Positions 26,368 through 38,048 of a DNA stretch of 64,000 bases are shown in pieces. Location of the stretch: NCBI GenBank assembly GCA_028641055.1, contig CM054062.1:17913639-17977638 (forward strand), given 5' to 3'. The stretch is from Alopecurus myosuroides. Its lineage: Eukaryota > Streptophyta > Magnoliopsida > Poales > Poaceae. Every line of letters begins with the position of its first letter. Position 1 is the first letter of the stretch. The translations under genes were made by a program, and so were the position numbers. The notes under the pieces were generated by a model. It was given only the letters and a program-made list of their open reading frames with translations, did no database searches and was not told the origin of the DNA.

Positions 26368-27487
26368 TATAGACTCGGCTTCCGAATTCGTCGCCTGATC
26401 GGCGGATGTCGGATCGTCCACCGTTTCCGTGCGATTAGTATTTTCTGCCTTTTCCACAAGATTTTTGTCTTCCGTGTTCTCGGCGATCTCTGACTGCACC
26501 ATGCCAACAAAGTGCTATCTAGCTGCAGGCATCTCCTAAGAGGCGGCAAATCTAGTCATACTTTGGCGATATGCAGCTATTGAGACTTGATCTGCCCCTA
26601 TGTATGAATAGAGCAAATTTGAGCAGAATCCGGCATTGAAGCCTTCATCTATTGGGCATAGGGAAGATGGGATAAAATTACTTCCACCTTGGAATCCCAT
26701 TGCTTCTGCCGTCAATCCAATAAAAACGTTAGCAGATCCTATGGGAAGGACACAAGAAAATACCAGGTGATTCCGTGTCGGCATATAGGATCCGTTGTTG
26801 AGGAAGCATCCAACGTTTCCGTCGAATTCTAGGCTTCCGACAATGATCGTACTGCCGATTCCGCCAAGTATCCCCGCTCGAAACGTGACTCCTGACGCCG
26901 CTGTCCCCACGGTGGGATCCAACTATCGAGTCTTCTTAGTCAGGTTCATGGCCGGGGGTTCCATAAGCCTATTGGTAGAACCGTGGGTGGAAACATGGAA
27001 GTACTGGAAACAAGGACACGATTTACCCAGGTTCGGTACGTTGCAACTATGGCGACGTTCCTACTCCCGCAATCTCACTAAATCAGGGCTGAAGCCTAAA
27101 GTATACAAAGTACAATTGTGAGTATGGTTTCGCTAACTCGGTGAGGATGAACTTCCCGACGAGTTGGCTCCTAGATATTAGAACCTATGTTCTCTTTGTC
27201 ATCTCTTGCTCACGTACGACTTTATATAAATAGCTGGACTAGGGCTTACAGGAAGGAAACCTAGAAGACTACAGAAATTAATCCTATTCTTGGAAAGTAA
27301 GGCATCCGACTTCTTCTCCAAGTCGTACCACGTAGTGGGCCGTGGTCCGGGTTCTTCTAGAATCCAAATTCCTGCGCGTCAGCTTACTCGGCCGCCCAAT
27401 GGACCTTGCTCCATTGCATGCGGGCCACCCTGGTAATCCGGCCCTCGGTCAATGCCGTACATACTCCTAGTTGGCATATATCCGAGA
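26368..27487. repeat. Unassigned repetitive sequence between G1 and Y
   Basis: About 1.1 kb bounded by the end of G1 and the broken left end of element Y. It includes the ORF at 26536-26922. The segment 26990-27480 has the style of Triticeae gypsy LTR/UTR sequence (phrases such as TTACCCAGGTTCGG), but I cannot name a family. No LTR pair is visible. Confidence 0.4.
26536..26922 (-). CDS. Unknown TE-associated ORF, 128 codons
   Basis: An intact reading frame starting MDPTVGTAASGV and ending SMTRFAAS. It is rich in Gly, Ser and Phe, with no catalytic motif, zinc knuckle or strong membrane segment that I can see. The frame stays open upstream of the Met for a while, so the true start is uncertain. 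The surroundings are all retrotransposon debris. It is most likely a fragment of a non-autonomous element's protein or a chance ORF, not a host gene. Confidence 0.3.
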   Translation of the reverse strand: MDPTVGTAASGVTFRAGILGGIGSTIIVGSLEFDGNVGCFLNNGSYMPTRNHLVFSCVLPIGSANVFIGLTAEAMGFQGGSNFIPSSLCPIDEGFNAGFCSNLLYSYIGADQVSIAAYRQSMTRFAAS

Positions 27488-29610
27488 CAACATAAAAGTA
27501 AAAGAAAGGCCCTTCGCAGAGGGGAGCAGGGATTAACTCGTGTGCTAGAGCTTTTTATTTTAAAAACAGAGGCATCGGAAACAAAAAATTTAGAGAGGTG
27601 TATGTTTATTTCAACGAATGGTAATGAAAAACTTATCAAATCTCATGCCAAACAAGGTTTTTATACTTTTGAGAGAGGTTTCCGTTGTTTATTTAGTTTT
27701 TCACTCCCCGCACCATGCTTTTCACAAACCAGGTCTCGCCGTATCCACGGGTACCCACCAACTTTCATCAAACCATGGGGAAGTGCCTTTTTGCTTATAT
27801 TAATTGGCACCAGGTCTCTGCAAATTCAAATGAGCACATATTCCATACTCATAGGTTGAAAGAGGGAGAAGACCTTTGCTTGACATGAACCACAATAAAC
27901 TTTAAACTACTTCCTCATGAGCTAAAACAAGAACACAAAATAGGTATAATTTTGAAGGTTTTAAAGGTAGCACATGAGAAATTTACTTTGGAGTGGCGGT
28001 TTAAATACCACATATAGATAGGTATGGTGGACACATTTGGCAAAATTTGGTTTTTGGGACTTGGATGCATGAGTAGAGCTCATACTCAGTACAAGTGGAG
28101 GCTAGCAAAATACTGGGAGCGACAAATTAAGAGAGCAATAATGGCCATAATCATGCATAGCGACAAAAACATTATTTATCAAAGCATAAATGGTATTACA
28201 AGTCAAAAACTAAATGACCATAGAGGCTAGAGGTGACTGGTTTGTAGTCATAACATGATGTAAGCATGCACCAAGTCAACCAAATAAAGCATTTGAAGGA
28301 GAATACCATAATATTATGCTTCGACGTGATTAAAACAACTCATGATTCTTTCAATGGCACATTAAGCACTCTCGGATATTTGAGACAAGTCATGTTACAA
28401 TAATAACTACTAAGCATAGAATTAAAATAACATCTAACATGACATGATAAAGTCTATCCACAGTCTAAACAAGCTTCTTTTTGCACGATTATAAGCATGA
28501 AATATTTTATTGCTTTCCATCACCAATCATTTAATTTAAACAAAAACTAACAAAATAATTTATCAATGAAACAAGAGAGTACTAGTACTCTACAAGAACT
28601 AATAGCTCTGAATAAGAGATGCATGAAACACATGAGCTAAAAGGATTGCAGTAGCTAGAAGAAAAATGAAGAATACGAGTATAATAAATGAGGAATACGA
28701 GTATTCATATGAAAAAGTGGAGCGAGTCTCTCTCCCACACAATAATGTTGGGTTCCAACTAAGTTTATTGCAGCAAGGAAAATAAAAGAAAACAAACAGA
28801 CGCTCCAAGTAAAGTGCATATGATGTGACCGAATAAAAATATAGTTTAACTAGAGTGACCTGATAAGTTGCTGATGAAGAAGGGGATGCCTTAAGCATCC
28901 CCAAGCTTAGATGCTTGATTCTTCTTGGAATTTGCTTGGATGAACCACGGGGGCATCCCAAGCTTAGTATTTTCACTCTTCTTGATCACATTATATCATC
29001 CTCTTCTCTTGACCCTTGAAAACTTCCTATACACCAAACACAAAGTAATTCTCATTAGAGGGTTAGTGCACAATAAAAAACTCACATGTTCTCCATGGAC
29101 ACAAGAATTACCAATACTTTATAAACATTAGCTATAGCCACTGATGTTTTGTGGAGCAAAGAAATCCACTCAACATAGTAAAAGAGAGAATGCAAAGTAA
29201 AAAAGGCAGAATCTGTCAAAACCAGAATAGTCTGTAAAGACAAAAAAAATCGAGGCACTTACGTTGCTCAAATCAGAAACCTCATAATAGAAAAAGTTTC
29301 GGAAATATCTGAGGATCATGCAAAATAATTTGCAGGTGGTTTCGAATTTTCTGTGAATTTATACGAATTAAACAGTGGACAGCAAAAATTTGTTCCTGCG
29401 GAGAAATCCAAATCTAGCTTCAACTTTTCACTAGAGACTTTACTTGGCTCAACAATACGAAAAACTAAAGATACAAAGGAGTTGATAAAGAAGTAAACGA
29501 AAACTTGACTCAAAGAAAACAGAAGAAAACATTGCAAAAATAAAAACATGGGTTATCTCCCAAGAAGTGATTTTCTTTAACGCCTTTTAGCTAGGCCCAG
29601 AAAACAAGAA
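27488..29610 (-). other. 3' non-coding part of element Y, left end missing
   Basis: 27488-27650 matches 32405-32540 of element X (shared AAAGAAAGGCCCTTC and GAGCTTTTTATTTTA), and the 27.9-28.4 kb region resembles X at 32.8-33.4 kb. This is therefore the 3' untranslated region of a related Athila-like element. CCCCAAGCTTAGATGCTTG-type sequence at 28900 is typical of that region. No 3' LTR (no GACGTATCA edge) is present before 27488, so Y is truncated. The short ORFs have no known domain. Confidence 0.6.
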
Positions 29611-30171
29611 TCAAGTATTTTCCAGTGAAGAAGCATCCAAAACATAACTTATTCTAATAATATAATCAAAAGGTAGCTTCATTCTCTTCCTAGGAAAGTG
29701 TTTTATACCCTTCTCGAATTGGAATTGATATTTAATATTGCCCTCTTTCATGTCAATAATAGCACCAACGGCTCTAAGAAAAGGTCTTCCCGAAACAATA
29801 GGACAAGAAGCACTACAATCAATATTCATAACAATAAAATCAACAGGGACAAGGTTATTGTTAACCATAATAAAAACATCATCAACTCTCCCCAAAGGTT
29901 TCTTTCTAGCGTTATCAGCAGGACGAACATTCAAATAACAGTGTTCCAAAGGTGGTAAATCAAGCATATCATAGAGTTTCTTAGGCATAACAGAGATACT
30001 AGCACCAAGATCACATAAAGCATTACAATAAAAATCATTCACCTTCATTTTAATGATGGGTTCCCAACCATCTTCTAACTTCCTAAGGATCGAGGTTCCA
30101 CGTTTTAATTCTTCTTCTCTAATTTGCATGAGAGCATTTTTAATATGCTTTGTGAAAGCCATATTCATAGC
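29611..30171 (-). pseudogene. Retroviral-type aspartic protease region of Athila-like element Y
   Basis: Encodes the pepsin-like protease that cuts the Gag-Pol polyprotein. The stretch is open from the X insertion point to a stop at 29611. It shows ALCDLGASISVMP, the DxGA active-site block with Leu in the variable position as is common in Athila, and later CPIVSGRPFLRAVGAIID, matching the ILGRPFLxTAGAxID block. The upstream part of the same element's reading frame lies at 46436 and beyond, on the other side of X. No reverse transcriptase or integrase follows; the sequence goes straight into 3' UTR. Confidence 0.85.
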
Positions 30172-30176
30172 ACTAG
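30172..30176. repeat. Target site duplication of X, left copy (ACTAG)
   Basis: ACTAG here and at 46431-46435, immediately outside the TGATGACCC and GACGTATCA edges of X; a perfect 5 bp match. Confidence 0.95.
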
Positions 30177-31574
30177 TGATGACCCACAAATATAGGGGAT
30201 CACAGTAGTCTTCGAGGGAAGTAACTCCCAAATTTATTGATTCGACACAAAGGGAGCCAAATAATATTTATAAGCCTTAACAACTGAGTTGTCAATTCAG
30301 CTGCACCTGAAAGTAGACTTGCTCGCAACAATTTATCAGTGGGTACCAATTTTATAGCAGCAGTAGAAATAAAATAACATCAGTAGTAAAATAGTAACAG
30401 CAGTAGCAATCGCGGAAAACATCATGATGGGAAGTACCATAGGCATAGAGGGAATGGATGAACGGGCGTTGCATGGATAAAATAGGTCATGTAATAATCT
30501 AAACATGGGCATTGCAGATAATAATAATAAAGCATCCAACTTCTAGGAAAACCATAGGCATGTGTTCCAATATAGTCGTACGTGCTCGCAATGAGAAACT
30601 TGCACAACATGTTTTTTTCCTACCAACCCGTGGCAGAGGGGCCTCTAGGTAAACGACTAGTAATTAAGGTGCTCCTTTTAATAAAGCACCGGAGCAAAGC
30701 ATTAACACTCCATGAACATACGTGATCCTCACATCACAACCATCCCCTCTAGTTGTCCCAATTTCTATCACTTTGGGGCCTCGGGTTCCGGACAATGACA
30801 TGTGTAAACAACTTGCAGATATGATCAAGAAACATAATTATACTCATGAAACAATAACATGTTCGGATCTGAGATCATGGCACTCGGGCCCAAAGTGACA
30901 AGAATTAAGCATAACAAGTTGCAACAACAGTAGAAAACACTAACAATGGATACTAGGCACTATGCCCTAACAATCTGGCATTATTACATGATCAATTGCA
31001 TCCAATCCCTTCCATCTCTCTCAGCCTATAGCGTTGTTTACTCACACATGGATGGGGGAATCATGGATGGTTGATGGAGAAGAGGTGGCGGTGTCGATGG
31101 CGATGATCTCCTTCGAATCCTATTCCCGGCTGGGCGCCAGAACAAGAACTTCTGACCCTCGAGTCGAGTCTCAAAGTAGCGGCGGTGCTCTGTTGTGTTT
31201 TTGTGGAATATGACGAACCCCCTCGGGTTTTAGGTTACGGGGCATAAGTAGTCGAAAAGGGAGCCCGAGGGGATGCCTGGTGGCCCACACCACCTGGCGG
31301 TGCGGCCAAGGGGGGGCGCCAGGGGGTGGTGTGGCCCCCTCCTTCCCCCTCTCCAGGACTCCTTCTGGCTCCCGGGGTCTTCTAATGTTTTAAGCTCAAT
31401 GGGATCTTTTCTGCGCAATTTCTTGAAAGTTGATTTTTCTGCACAAAAACGAGACACCAAGGTAATTCTGCCGAACACAGCGTTAGTCCGTGTTAGTGGT
31501 ATCCAAAACTCACAAGTTCAGAGGAAAACAATAAGAAAAGTGTTCAGAAAAGGAGATACGTTTTGGACGTATCA
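30177..31574 (-). repeat. 3' LTR of X (1.4 kb)
   Basis: Matches the two pieces of the 5' LTR (43494-44616 and 46162-46430) in the same orientation. It contains the GC-rich GGCCCACACCACC-type block at about 31270-31350 and an ACGTATC inverted repeat at its start. No ORF of interest. Confidence 0.9.
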
Positions 31575-31588
31575 ACTCCCCCAAGCTT
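31575..31588 (-). other. Polypurine tract of X
   Basis: The reverse complement reads AAGCTTGGGGGAGT directly before TGATACGTCC, a form common in Triticeae Athila-like elements. Confidence 0.85.
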
Positions 31589-33926
31589 AGCTTATTTCTT
31601 GTCCTCAAGCAATTCAGTGACAACTGAGTGCGATAAAAGACTGTTACGAACACATTTGTTTCATATGATGTAAATATACTCACTATGTGATCAATACTTA
31701 ATTATGCTCATGATAAGATACATGCAAGATACTGCCACTTAATAGCTATGCAAACCATGAAGAGATAACAACATATTAATAATAAACAACATGAAGCATA
31801 ACTATTTGCAAGATTTAAATATTCATAATAGGATCTGATAAAGTGATATCTCGTTTGATCTTAAGTGTGGGAAAAAACATAAATTCTAGGGAACCTCTGA
31901 AGTTCAAGGGAAGACTAGAAGTAAAGATATCAAAGATGCAAGTATCAAGAATATACCACAATAAACCGTGCTTTGGGACAAACACATTACACTAAGAATG
32001 ATAATCATGCTCTCAAGAAAGTGCTCAAAGAATAAAGAGAAGACTCACTATATGATCAAGTGCTAAGGCAATTCATAATAATATGTATGCAAGATAAAAG
32101 TCACCTAGCAGCTATGCAAACCATTAACAGATGCCAACAAACTAATAATAGACAACATGAAGTATATCAATCTGCAGGATTGCAATTCTCATAATAGGGT
32201 ATGGTAAAGTGTACTCGCTTGCCCTTAATAATGGAGCAAAACATAAATGCTAGGGCACCTCTGAAGTTCAAATGAAGACTAGAAATAAAGATATCAAATA
32301 TACAAAAATCAAACGTATACCACATCATCCGTGTTTTGGGACAAGCACATTACACTAAGAATGACAACCATGCTCTCAGGAAGATGCATAAAGCGAGAAG
32401 GTGAGGACTCAACATAAAAAATAAAAGAAAGGCCCTTCACAGAGGGAAGCAGGGATTAACTCATGTGCTAGAGCTTTTTATTTTATTAAACAGAGGTATT
32501 GAAAATATTTTTAAGAGAGGTGTATGCTTATGTCAACGAATGGTAAACAGAAAATACAGTACGCCACAAGACAACTAGACTTCACAAGAGCGGCTCCCAT
32601 AGAAGGACGCATCTGGGTAGAAGGTCATCCCTCTTTCTCTTTTGTTTACACAATTATGCTTTGACTGATAAATCAGGGGCAAAAATTGTGAAGATAATTT
32701 GTTGTATTACTTTGGTGCGGGGCACCCCACTGCCGGCACTTCTATCATTTGGATAAGCGGATGAAGCCACTGGTCGAGGGTGTGAAATCCAATCAACAAG
32801 TGAGATAAAGATTCTCTATTTACGTCCTCATGAACTAAAATAGGGGCACAAAACAGGAATAATTTTTCGAAGGTTTTAAAGGTAGCACACGAGAAATTTA
32901 CTTGGAGTGGTGGTTAAATACCACATATAGGTAGGTATGGTGGACACATTTGGAAAACTTTGGTTTTTGGGATTTAGATGCACGAGTAGAGCTCATACTC
33001 ATTACAGGTGAAGGCTAGCAATAGACGGGGAGCGACAATCAAGAGAGCAACAACTGTCATAATCATGCTTGCGATAAAACAAAATTAACATGGGCATAAA
33101 AGTGATACAAATACTCTGAGGCAAAATAAATCATCAAGACTTAATTGACTTTTTGTTTTCAGTCATAGCATGCGTGAGCATGTGCCAAGTTGATTCAAGC
33201 GAAACATTCAGAGGGAGATACCACAATGTCATACCCTTGTATGAATAAAACAATGCAAGCAAACATTCATACGACATGCTATCTTATATTAATAAGTTGG
33301 AACTAAACACGTGAGAGCATGAACTACTAAGCATCAATTAAATGACATACACCTTACATGAACGTACTAAGCATGTTCACATGGATGAGTATATGTACAA
33401 AAATAAAACAAATAGGGTGCATACAAGCCTCTCACCACAACTTGGATTGTCATAAATCGTCATTACTGCTCTTCACGTGTGTGGATCGAATGATATAGAA
33501 TGATAATCAAGCTCCGAATGAGACACGGAAGTCCATTAAACCCTGCAACAAACTTTACAAAACCAAAGAAGAACAACAAATATTTTTGGGTTTTCGAATT
33601 AAAACAAGAACAGAAAGAAACAAGCAACAGAGCAAAATATTTTTGGATTTTTGAATACTAAACCGAAACGAGAAAGTAAAAAAAACCAACAGAAGAAACT
33701 AAAGAAGCAAACAAAGAGAAACAACAGAAATATTTTTGGTCTTTTGTGTTTTGGAAAACAAGAACAAAACAATAAAACAAAGAGAAACGAAAGAAGCGAA
33801 AGAAAACGAAAACAAACGAAAGAAACGAAAACATGGATATACAAAGAACCAACCGAACATGATATATAAATGAGTGTGATGTCGGTATACCTCCCCCCAA
33901 GCTTAGGATTTTGGCCTAAGTGGAGA
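31589..33926 (-). other. 3' non-coding region of X
   Basis: No conserved frame. It contains an imperfect tandem duplication (31660-32370) and, at 33600-33860, a purine-rich low-complexity tract built from GAAAC/GAAAG units that opens spurious Phe/Ser-rich ORFs on the minus strand. 32405 onward resembles the 3' UTR of Y. Confidence 0.6.
31660..32370. repeat. Imperfect tandem duplication, unit about 357 bp
   Basis: CACATTACACTAAGAATGA occurs at about 31983 and again at about 32346. AGCTATGCAAACCAT occurs at about 31743 and 32110. The two halves are colinear with small indels. Confidence 0.7.
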
Positions 33927-34979
33927 TCATCCCCAAGGGGACCATGAGGTGGCGCCCCCGTAGTATGCTGAGGAGGAGCCGTCCTCCTGATATGTGCTAA
34001 AGGACGCACCGGTGTACTGCGTGGTGTAGTCCTCGGAAGGCGCGTCTCGCCTCTCCTGCTGCCCGTGGAACTCCGTCATGCTCAGATGCTCCTCTATCTC
34101 TCCCTTGGAGCACGACCATGGTGACCTGTCAACTTGGAACAAAACAGGCTGCGGAAAAATAACTTCCCGCTCATCTCCGTCCATAAATAAAACTCTATAT
34201 ACTAAATGATCAGCAGTAGAGTTAGAAGTGATACAATGATGGGCCTCCATGGAAACAAGGTTGAGTCTATAAGGAGAAATTATTTCATCATCAGGAGCAA
34301 TAGAAAAATCTATAGCATTTGCTATGCGTGTAGCAATAATGCCCCCATAAATGGGCCCCTTAGCAGCAAGGCGGTGAGCAATGAGAGAACCCAGGTTATA
34401 CTTCCTGCTACGGTTAAGCGCAACATCAATAAAAGCAAGGTTATAACTAGAAATGTTGCTAGTGTTCTCCCTTCCAATGATACTAGTAGCAAGATAGTAA
34501 GTGAAATATCTAAGAGAAGGAAGTTGCATGTTTCTTATGTTCCCACGCTAGGGTGAGCGGCCATCATCATTGGTGATTTCGCGATAGAGCGCCATGAGAT
34601 CTGCGGGTTTTGTCCTGAATCTTGCATGCTATCCCGGAAGCGTTGATACCTGTAATGTTACAAAATGTCTCGAAGGGAAAAGAAAAAGGACTACTATATA
34701 ACTTGAAAGCAACAGTGGGACCAAACTGTCTGTTCTAAAATTTAAAACTCTCAACAAAAGTTTTTGTGAGAGTGGCATACTGAGGACTTTCATCTTCCAT
34801 GTAGCTGGTTAAACCAACTCTTTCAACAAGCATTAAAAATTCATCCAATAGACCTGCACATCTTAAAAATGTAACACATGGGAAGCTAGAGGGATTAGCA
34901 ATTCCATCACCTCCCGCATCGTTGATGTTTGGTGCAATAAGGTCTTCATTATACGATGGTCTCACTAAGGTGGATGAAC
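33927..34979 (-). pseudogene. Athila ORF1-like protein, broken
   Basis: Two open parts with stops between them. The upstream part (34965 to 34735) reads CAGLLDEFLMLVERVGLTSYMEDESPQ..LTKTFVESFKF; the downstream part (34529 to 33927) starts MQLPSLRYFTYYLATSIIGREN. Both match what I know as the ATHILA ORF-1 family (Pfam PF03078), a plant retrotransposon protein of unknown function found in Athila-type elements. Stop codons after FVESFKF and in between make it a pseudogene. The C-terminus is Ser/Tyr/Gly-rich and low complexity. Placement downstream of gag-protease, with no pol in between, fits a non-autonomous derivative. Confidence 0.75.
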
Positions 34980-36005
34980 GTGAGGCCTTGTTCTTCTAGG
35001 AGCATCACTTCGAAATATCTCTCCTAAGTTATGGCTATTCATCTCTGAAATTTTTCAACAATCATCACAAAAATTGATTTCAAGCAACTATAAGGTGGAA
35101 ACTACCATAGAGACTTATAGGAGAGCTAAACATGCATCAAAACTACATTATTTCTACTCAAATAAAGCATGCAAACTCACATAAGCTGTCACCTACAGTA
35201 CCAAAATACTTAAGAAATACTCTACCAAACAAAATTCTACTTGGATAATCGGAGGAGTCACATATCGGAGAGCAAATGCACCAAATTTCAGCACAAATGA
35301 TGGTCTGAGCAAAGATATTGAAAAATATCGAGGAAGAACAGCAAGAACTCGGGTTCCAAGAAATGTTTTGAGTTTGGGAGGTGAGAGAAGGAACTTTGGC
35401 AGGGGAGAGAGCTAGTGGGGGCTAGGGGGCCCACAACATGTGCTGGCGCCACCAGGGGTAGGTCACACCACCCCATGGTGTGCCTGACTGGTGGGTCCCC
35501 CTGGGGCCTCCCAGGTGGCTCTCTACCTCATTTTTACGTAAAAAATTATTATAATTTTTCTGGAATTTTTCGAGACACTTTATTTTTTAGGTATTTCTAG
35601 AATTATAATAATTAATAAAAACCAGAAAAAAAAGTGAAAAGGTGGAAAACAAAACCAAAGCCAGCACTACAGAGGCTCTATGGCACTCCAATGGAAAAAT
35701 AACCAAGGAAAACAAAGGTGGAAGTGGTGAAAACAAAATTATGGGTGGTGAAAACATGCATAACTACAGTAATCAGGGTGAAAACATGATGAAAAGATGA
35801 ATATGGATGATGGAAAACATGATTGTACTAAAATAGCAAGGTGATAACAGAAGGAAACATGGTGAAAACATAATGGGGATGGTGAAAACATAGTAAAAAC
35901 ATTGTCTTCTTCATTCAAAATCATTTGGTTAACAAGGGTGATCAAGTCTTGTTACGAGAACAATTTTCATATGAAGCAAAACTTTGCTAATCACTAAATA
36001 ATTAT
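34980..36005 (-). other. X interior without recognisable gene
   Basis: About 1 kb between the protease end and the ORF1-like frame, where RT, RNase H and integrase would be expected. None is readable in any frame. 35690-35910 has irregular repeats of GGTGAAAACAT-like units. 35400-35600 resembles LTR-type GC-rich sequence (GGTGGGTCCCCCTGGGG). Confidence 0.55.
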
Positions 36006-36157
36006 GTTACCTCAACCTTGATAGACATAGTCCCAATCATAATAATTTCATATTCTTTTGGTGGTACTGGAATGGGACAATAAAATTCTCCAATCTTGAT
36101 GGTCTCAATATTTTCAACTAAATTTAAACAATATCTTCTATCAATCTTCTTGGGAAA

Positions 36158-36640
36158 TTAAACAGTATGCTCTTTATCATTAACATTAAAAGCTACTTTT
36201 CCTTGATTGCAATCAATAACATCCCCTGCAGTGTTAAGAAAATGTCTCCCAAGAATAATAGACATATTATCATCTTCAGGCATTTCCAACACAACAAAGT
36301 TAGTTAATATCAAACAATTAGTAGCAACTTGGACAAGAACATTCTCACATATACCAACTGGAATAGCAGTGGACTTATCAGCCATTTGCAAAGATATATA
36401 AGTGTGTATCAATTTTTCAAGAGAGAGTCTCTTATAAAGATAGAGAGGCATAACATTAACTCTAGCTCCCAAGTCACATAAAGCAGTTCCATCATAATTA
36501 TTTTTAATAGAACAAGGGATAGTAGGAATACCAGGATCTCCAAGCTTCTTTGGAACCTTGCCATTGAAAGAGTAATTATCAAGCATAGTGGAAATTTCCT
36601 CATTAGGAATCTTCCTTTTGTTAGAGACAATATATTTCAT
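36158..36640 (-). pseudogene. Aspartic protease region of X
   Basis: Reads KKLGDPGIPTIPCSI, then ALCDLGARVNVMPLYLYKRL (active-site DxGA block, second residue Leu), then LQMADKSTAIPVGICENV, then MSIILGRHFLNTAGDVIDC. This is the Athila-type protease in the usual order. Gly-Ala-Arg replaces the more common Gly-Ala-Ser/Gly, and RHF replaces RPF. After a stop at 36158 the same family sequence continues to about 36010. It is preceded by gag in the same orientation. Confidence 0.85.
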
Positions 36641-38043
36641 CTATTTAGAATAAGGAGGCAATTTAATAGCATCAGTCAAAGGGATTTGCAAAAACAGAGG
36701 TTTCATACACTGACAAAACTTGTTATAATGTTCTTCTTCCTTTGATTTGTGTTTCTTATTAGGAAAAGGCATTGCTTTTTGTACCCAAGGCTCTCTTTCA
36801 TTACCATGTTTATTAGCAATGAAATCCTCCTTAGTATACTTCACAGTTTTAGTTTGCTTTTCAGGTTCAACTACAGTTTCTTCTTTATCACAAGCATCAC
36901 TTTTATCATTACCACTTTCAGTTTCAGCATCAGAAATAGATATACTATTAGGATCTTTAGTAGGTTCAAAATATTCTACAACATTTTTATGTCTCTTCTT
37001 CTTTTTCTTAGAAGGAGAACTATTGTTTTTAGGTTGCTGGGAATCTTGTTCAATTCTTTTAGGATGTCCTTCAGGATATAAGGGGTCCTAAGTAGAAACA
37101 CCACTTCTAGTAATTATTTCACAAACATGTTTATCTCTAGAAGCATTAGCTAGCATATCTTTTTTCACTTTAGTAAGTTGATCAATTTGAGTTTGAACCA
37201 TTTGAAAATGTTTAACAGGCATTTTAACATCATTAGAGGTTCTCTCAATAATACCATGCAAATTATCAATAGCTCTAGAGTTTTCCATAAGATAATTTTG
37301 CACTCCCATATTAAAGTTGTCTTGCTTAACAACATAATTAACAAATTCATCTAAGCATTAATCAGGTGGTTTAGAATAGGGAATATCTCTATTATCAAAG
37401 TATTGGAGAGAGAGTGTACCTCAACAGTTGATGGACGAGGAATAGGCTTACATAATTCTTCTATACGAGGTAAATTCTTCACATCTTCAGATTTAATACC
37501 CCTCTCTTTAAGATATTTCTTGGCTTCCTTCATCACTTCATCATTTAATACAATCATCCCTATCTTCTTGGGTGTTGATATTGACGTTGGCTCTGGTGTA
37601 GGTGTAGTCTCAGGTATATTCCAATCATCATTTTTTATTTCTATTTTAGCCATTAATTCCTCAGCTTCTTCTAGAGTTCTTTTCCTGAAAACACAGCCAG
37701 CACAACTATCCAGGTATGTCCTAGATTCAACAGTTAGTCCATTATAAAATATATCTAGGAGCTCATTTTTTAGGTAATGGATATCCAGGGTTAGCTCTTA
37801 TTAAAGAACAAAACCTTGTCCAAGATTCAGGCAATTTTTCTCCTTCAATTTGCTCAAAGTTAAAGATATCCTGCATAGCAGCATGTTGGGCACTAGCAGG
37901 AATATATTTTTGAAAGAAAGCATTAACCAAATCCATAGGATCAGTAATAGATCCAGGTGACGGACTGTTAAACCAAGTTTTAGCTTCATCTTTCAATGAG
38001 AAAGGGAAGATCTTGGTAACAAAATAAGTACGCAGCTTAGTAT
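36641..38043 (-). pseudogene. gag of X, 3' part, broken
   Basis: Starting at the solo LTR edge, the minus strand reads IFPFSLKDEAKTWFNSPSPGSITD..NAFFQKYIPAS, the core of the plant retrotransposon Gag capsid domain. Later come AEELMAKIE-like and MVQTQIDQLTKVKKDM parts, a Lys/Glu-rich tail, and YTKEDFIANKHGNEREPW just before the protease. Several stops and frame changes interrupt it. The 5' part lies at 42797-43405. Gag would form the virus-like particle that packages element RNA. Confidence 0.75.
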
Positions 38044-38048
38044 CACCA
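38044..38048. repeat. Target site duplication of the VPS16-carrying LTR, left copy (CACCA)
   Basis: CACCA here and at 42792-42796, immediately outside the TGTAACGG and GCGTCACA edges. Confidence 0.9.

Noticed and set aside
33599..34009. Phe/Ser-rich 136-codon minus-strand ORF that looks like a membrane protein
   Set aside because: It arises from a GAAAC/GAAAG low-complexity tract in the X 3' region; no conserved residues.
36749..37747. Plus-strand ORFs of 110-114 codons across X gag
   Set aside because: Antisense shadows of the minus-strand gag and protease relics.
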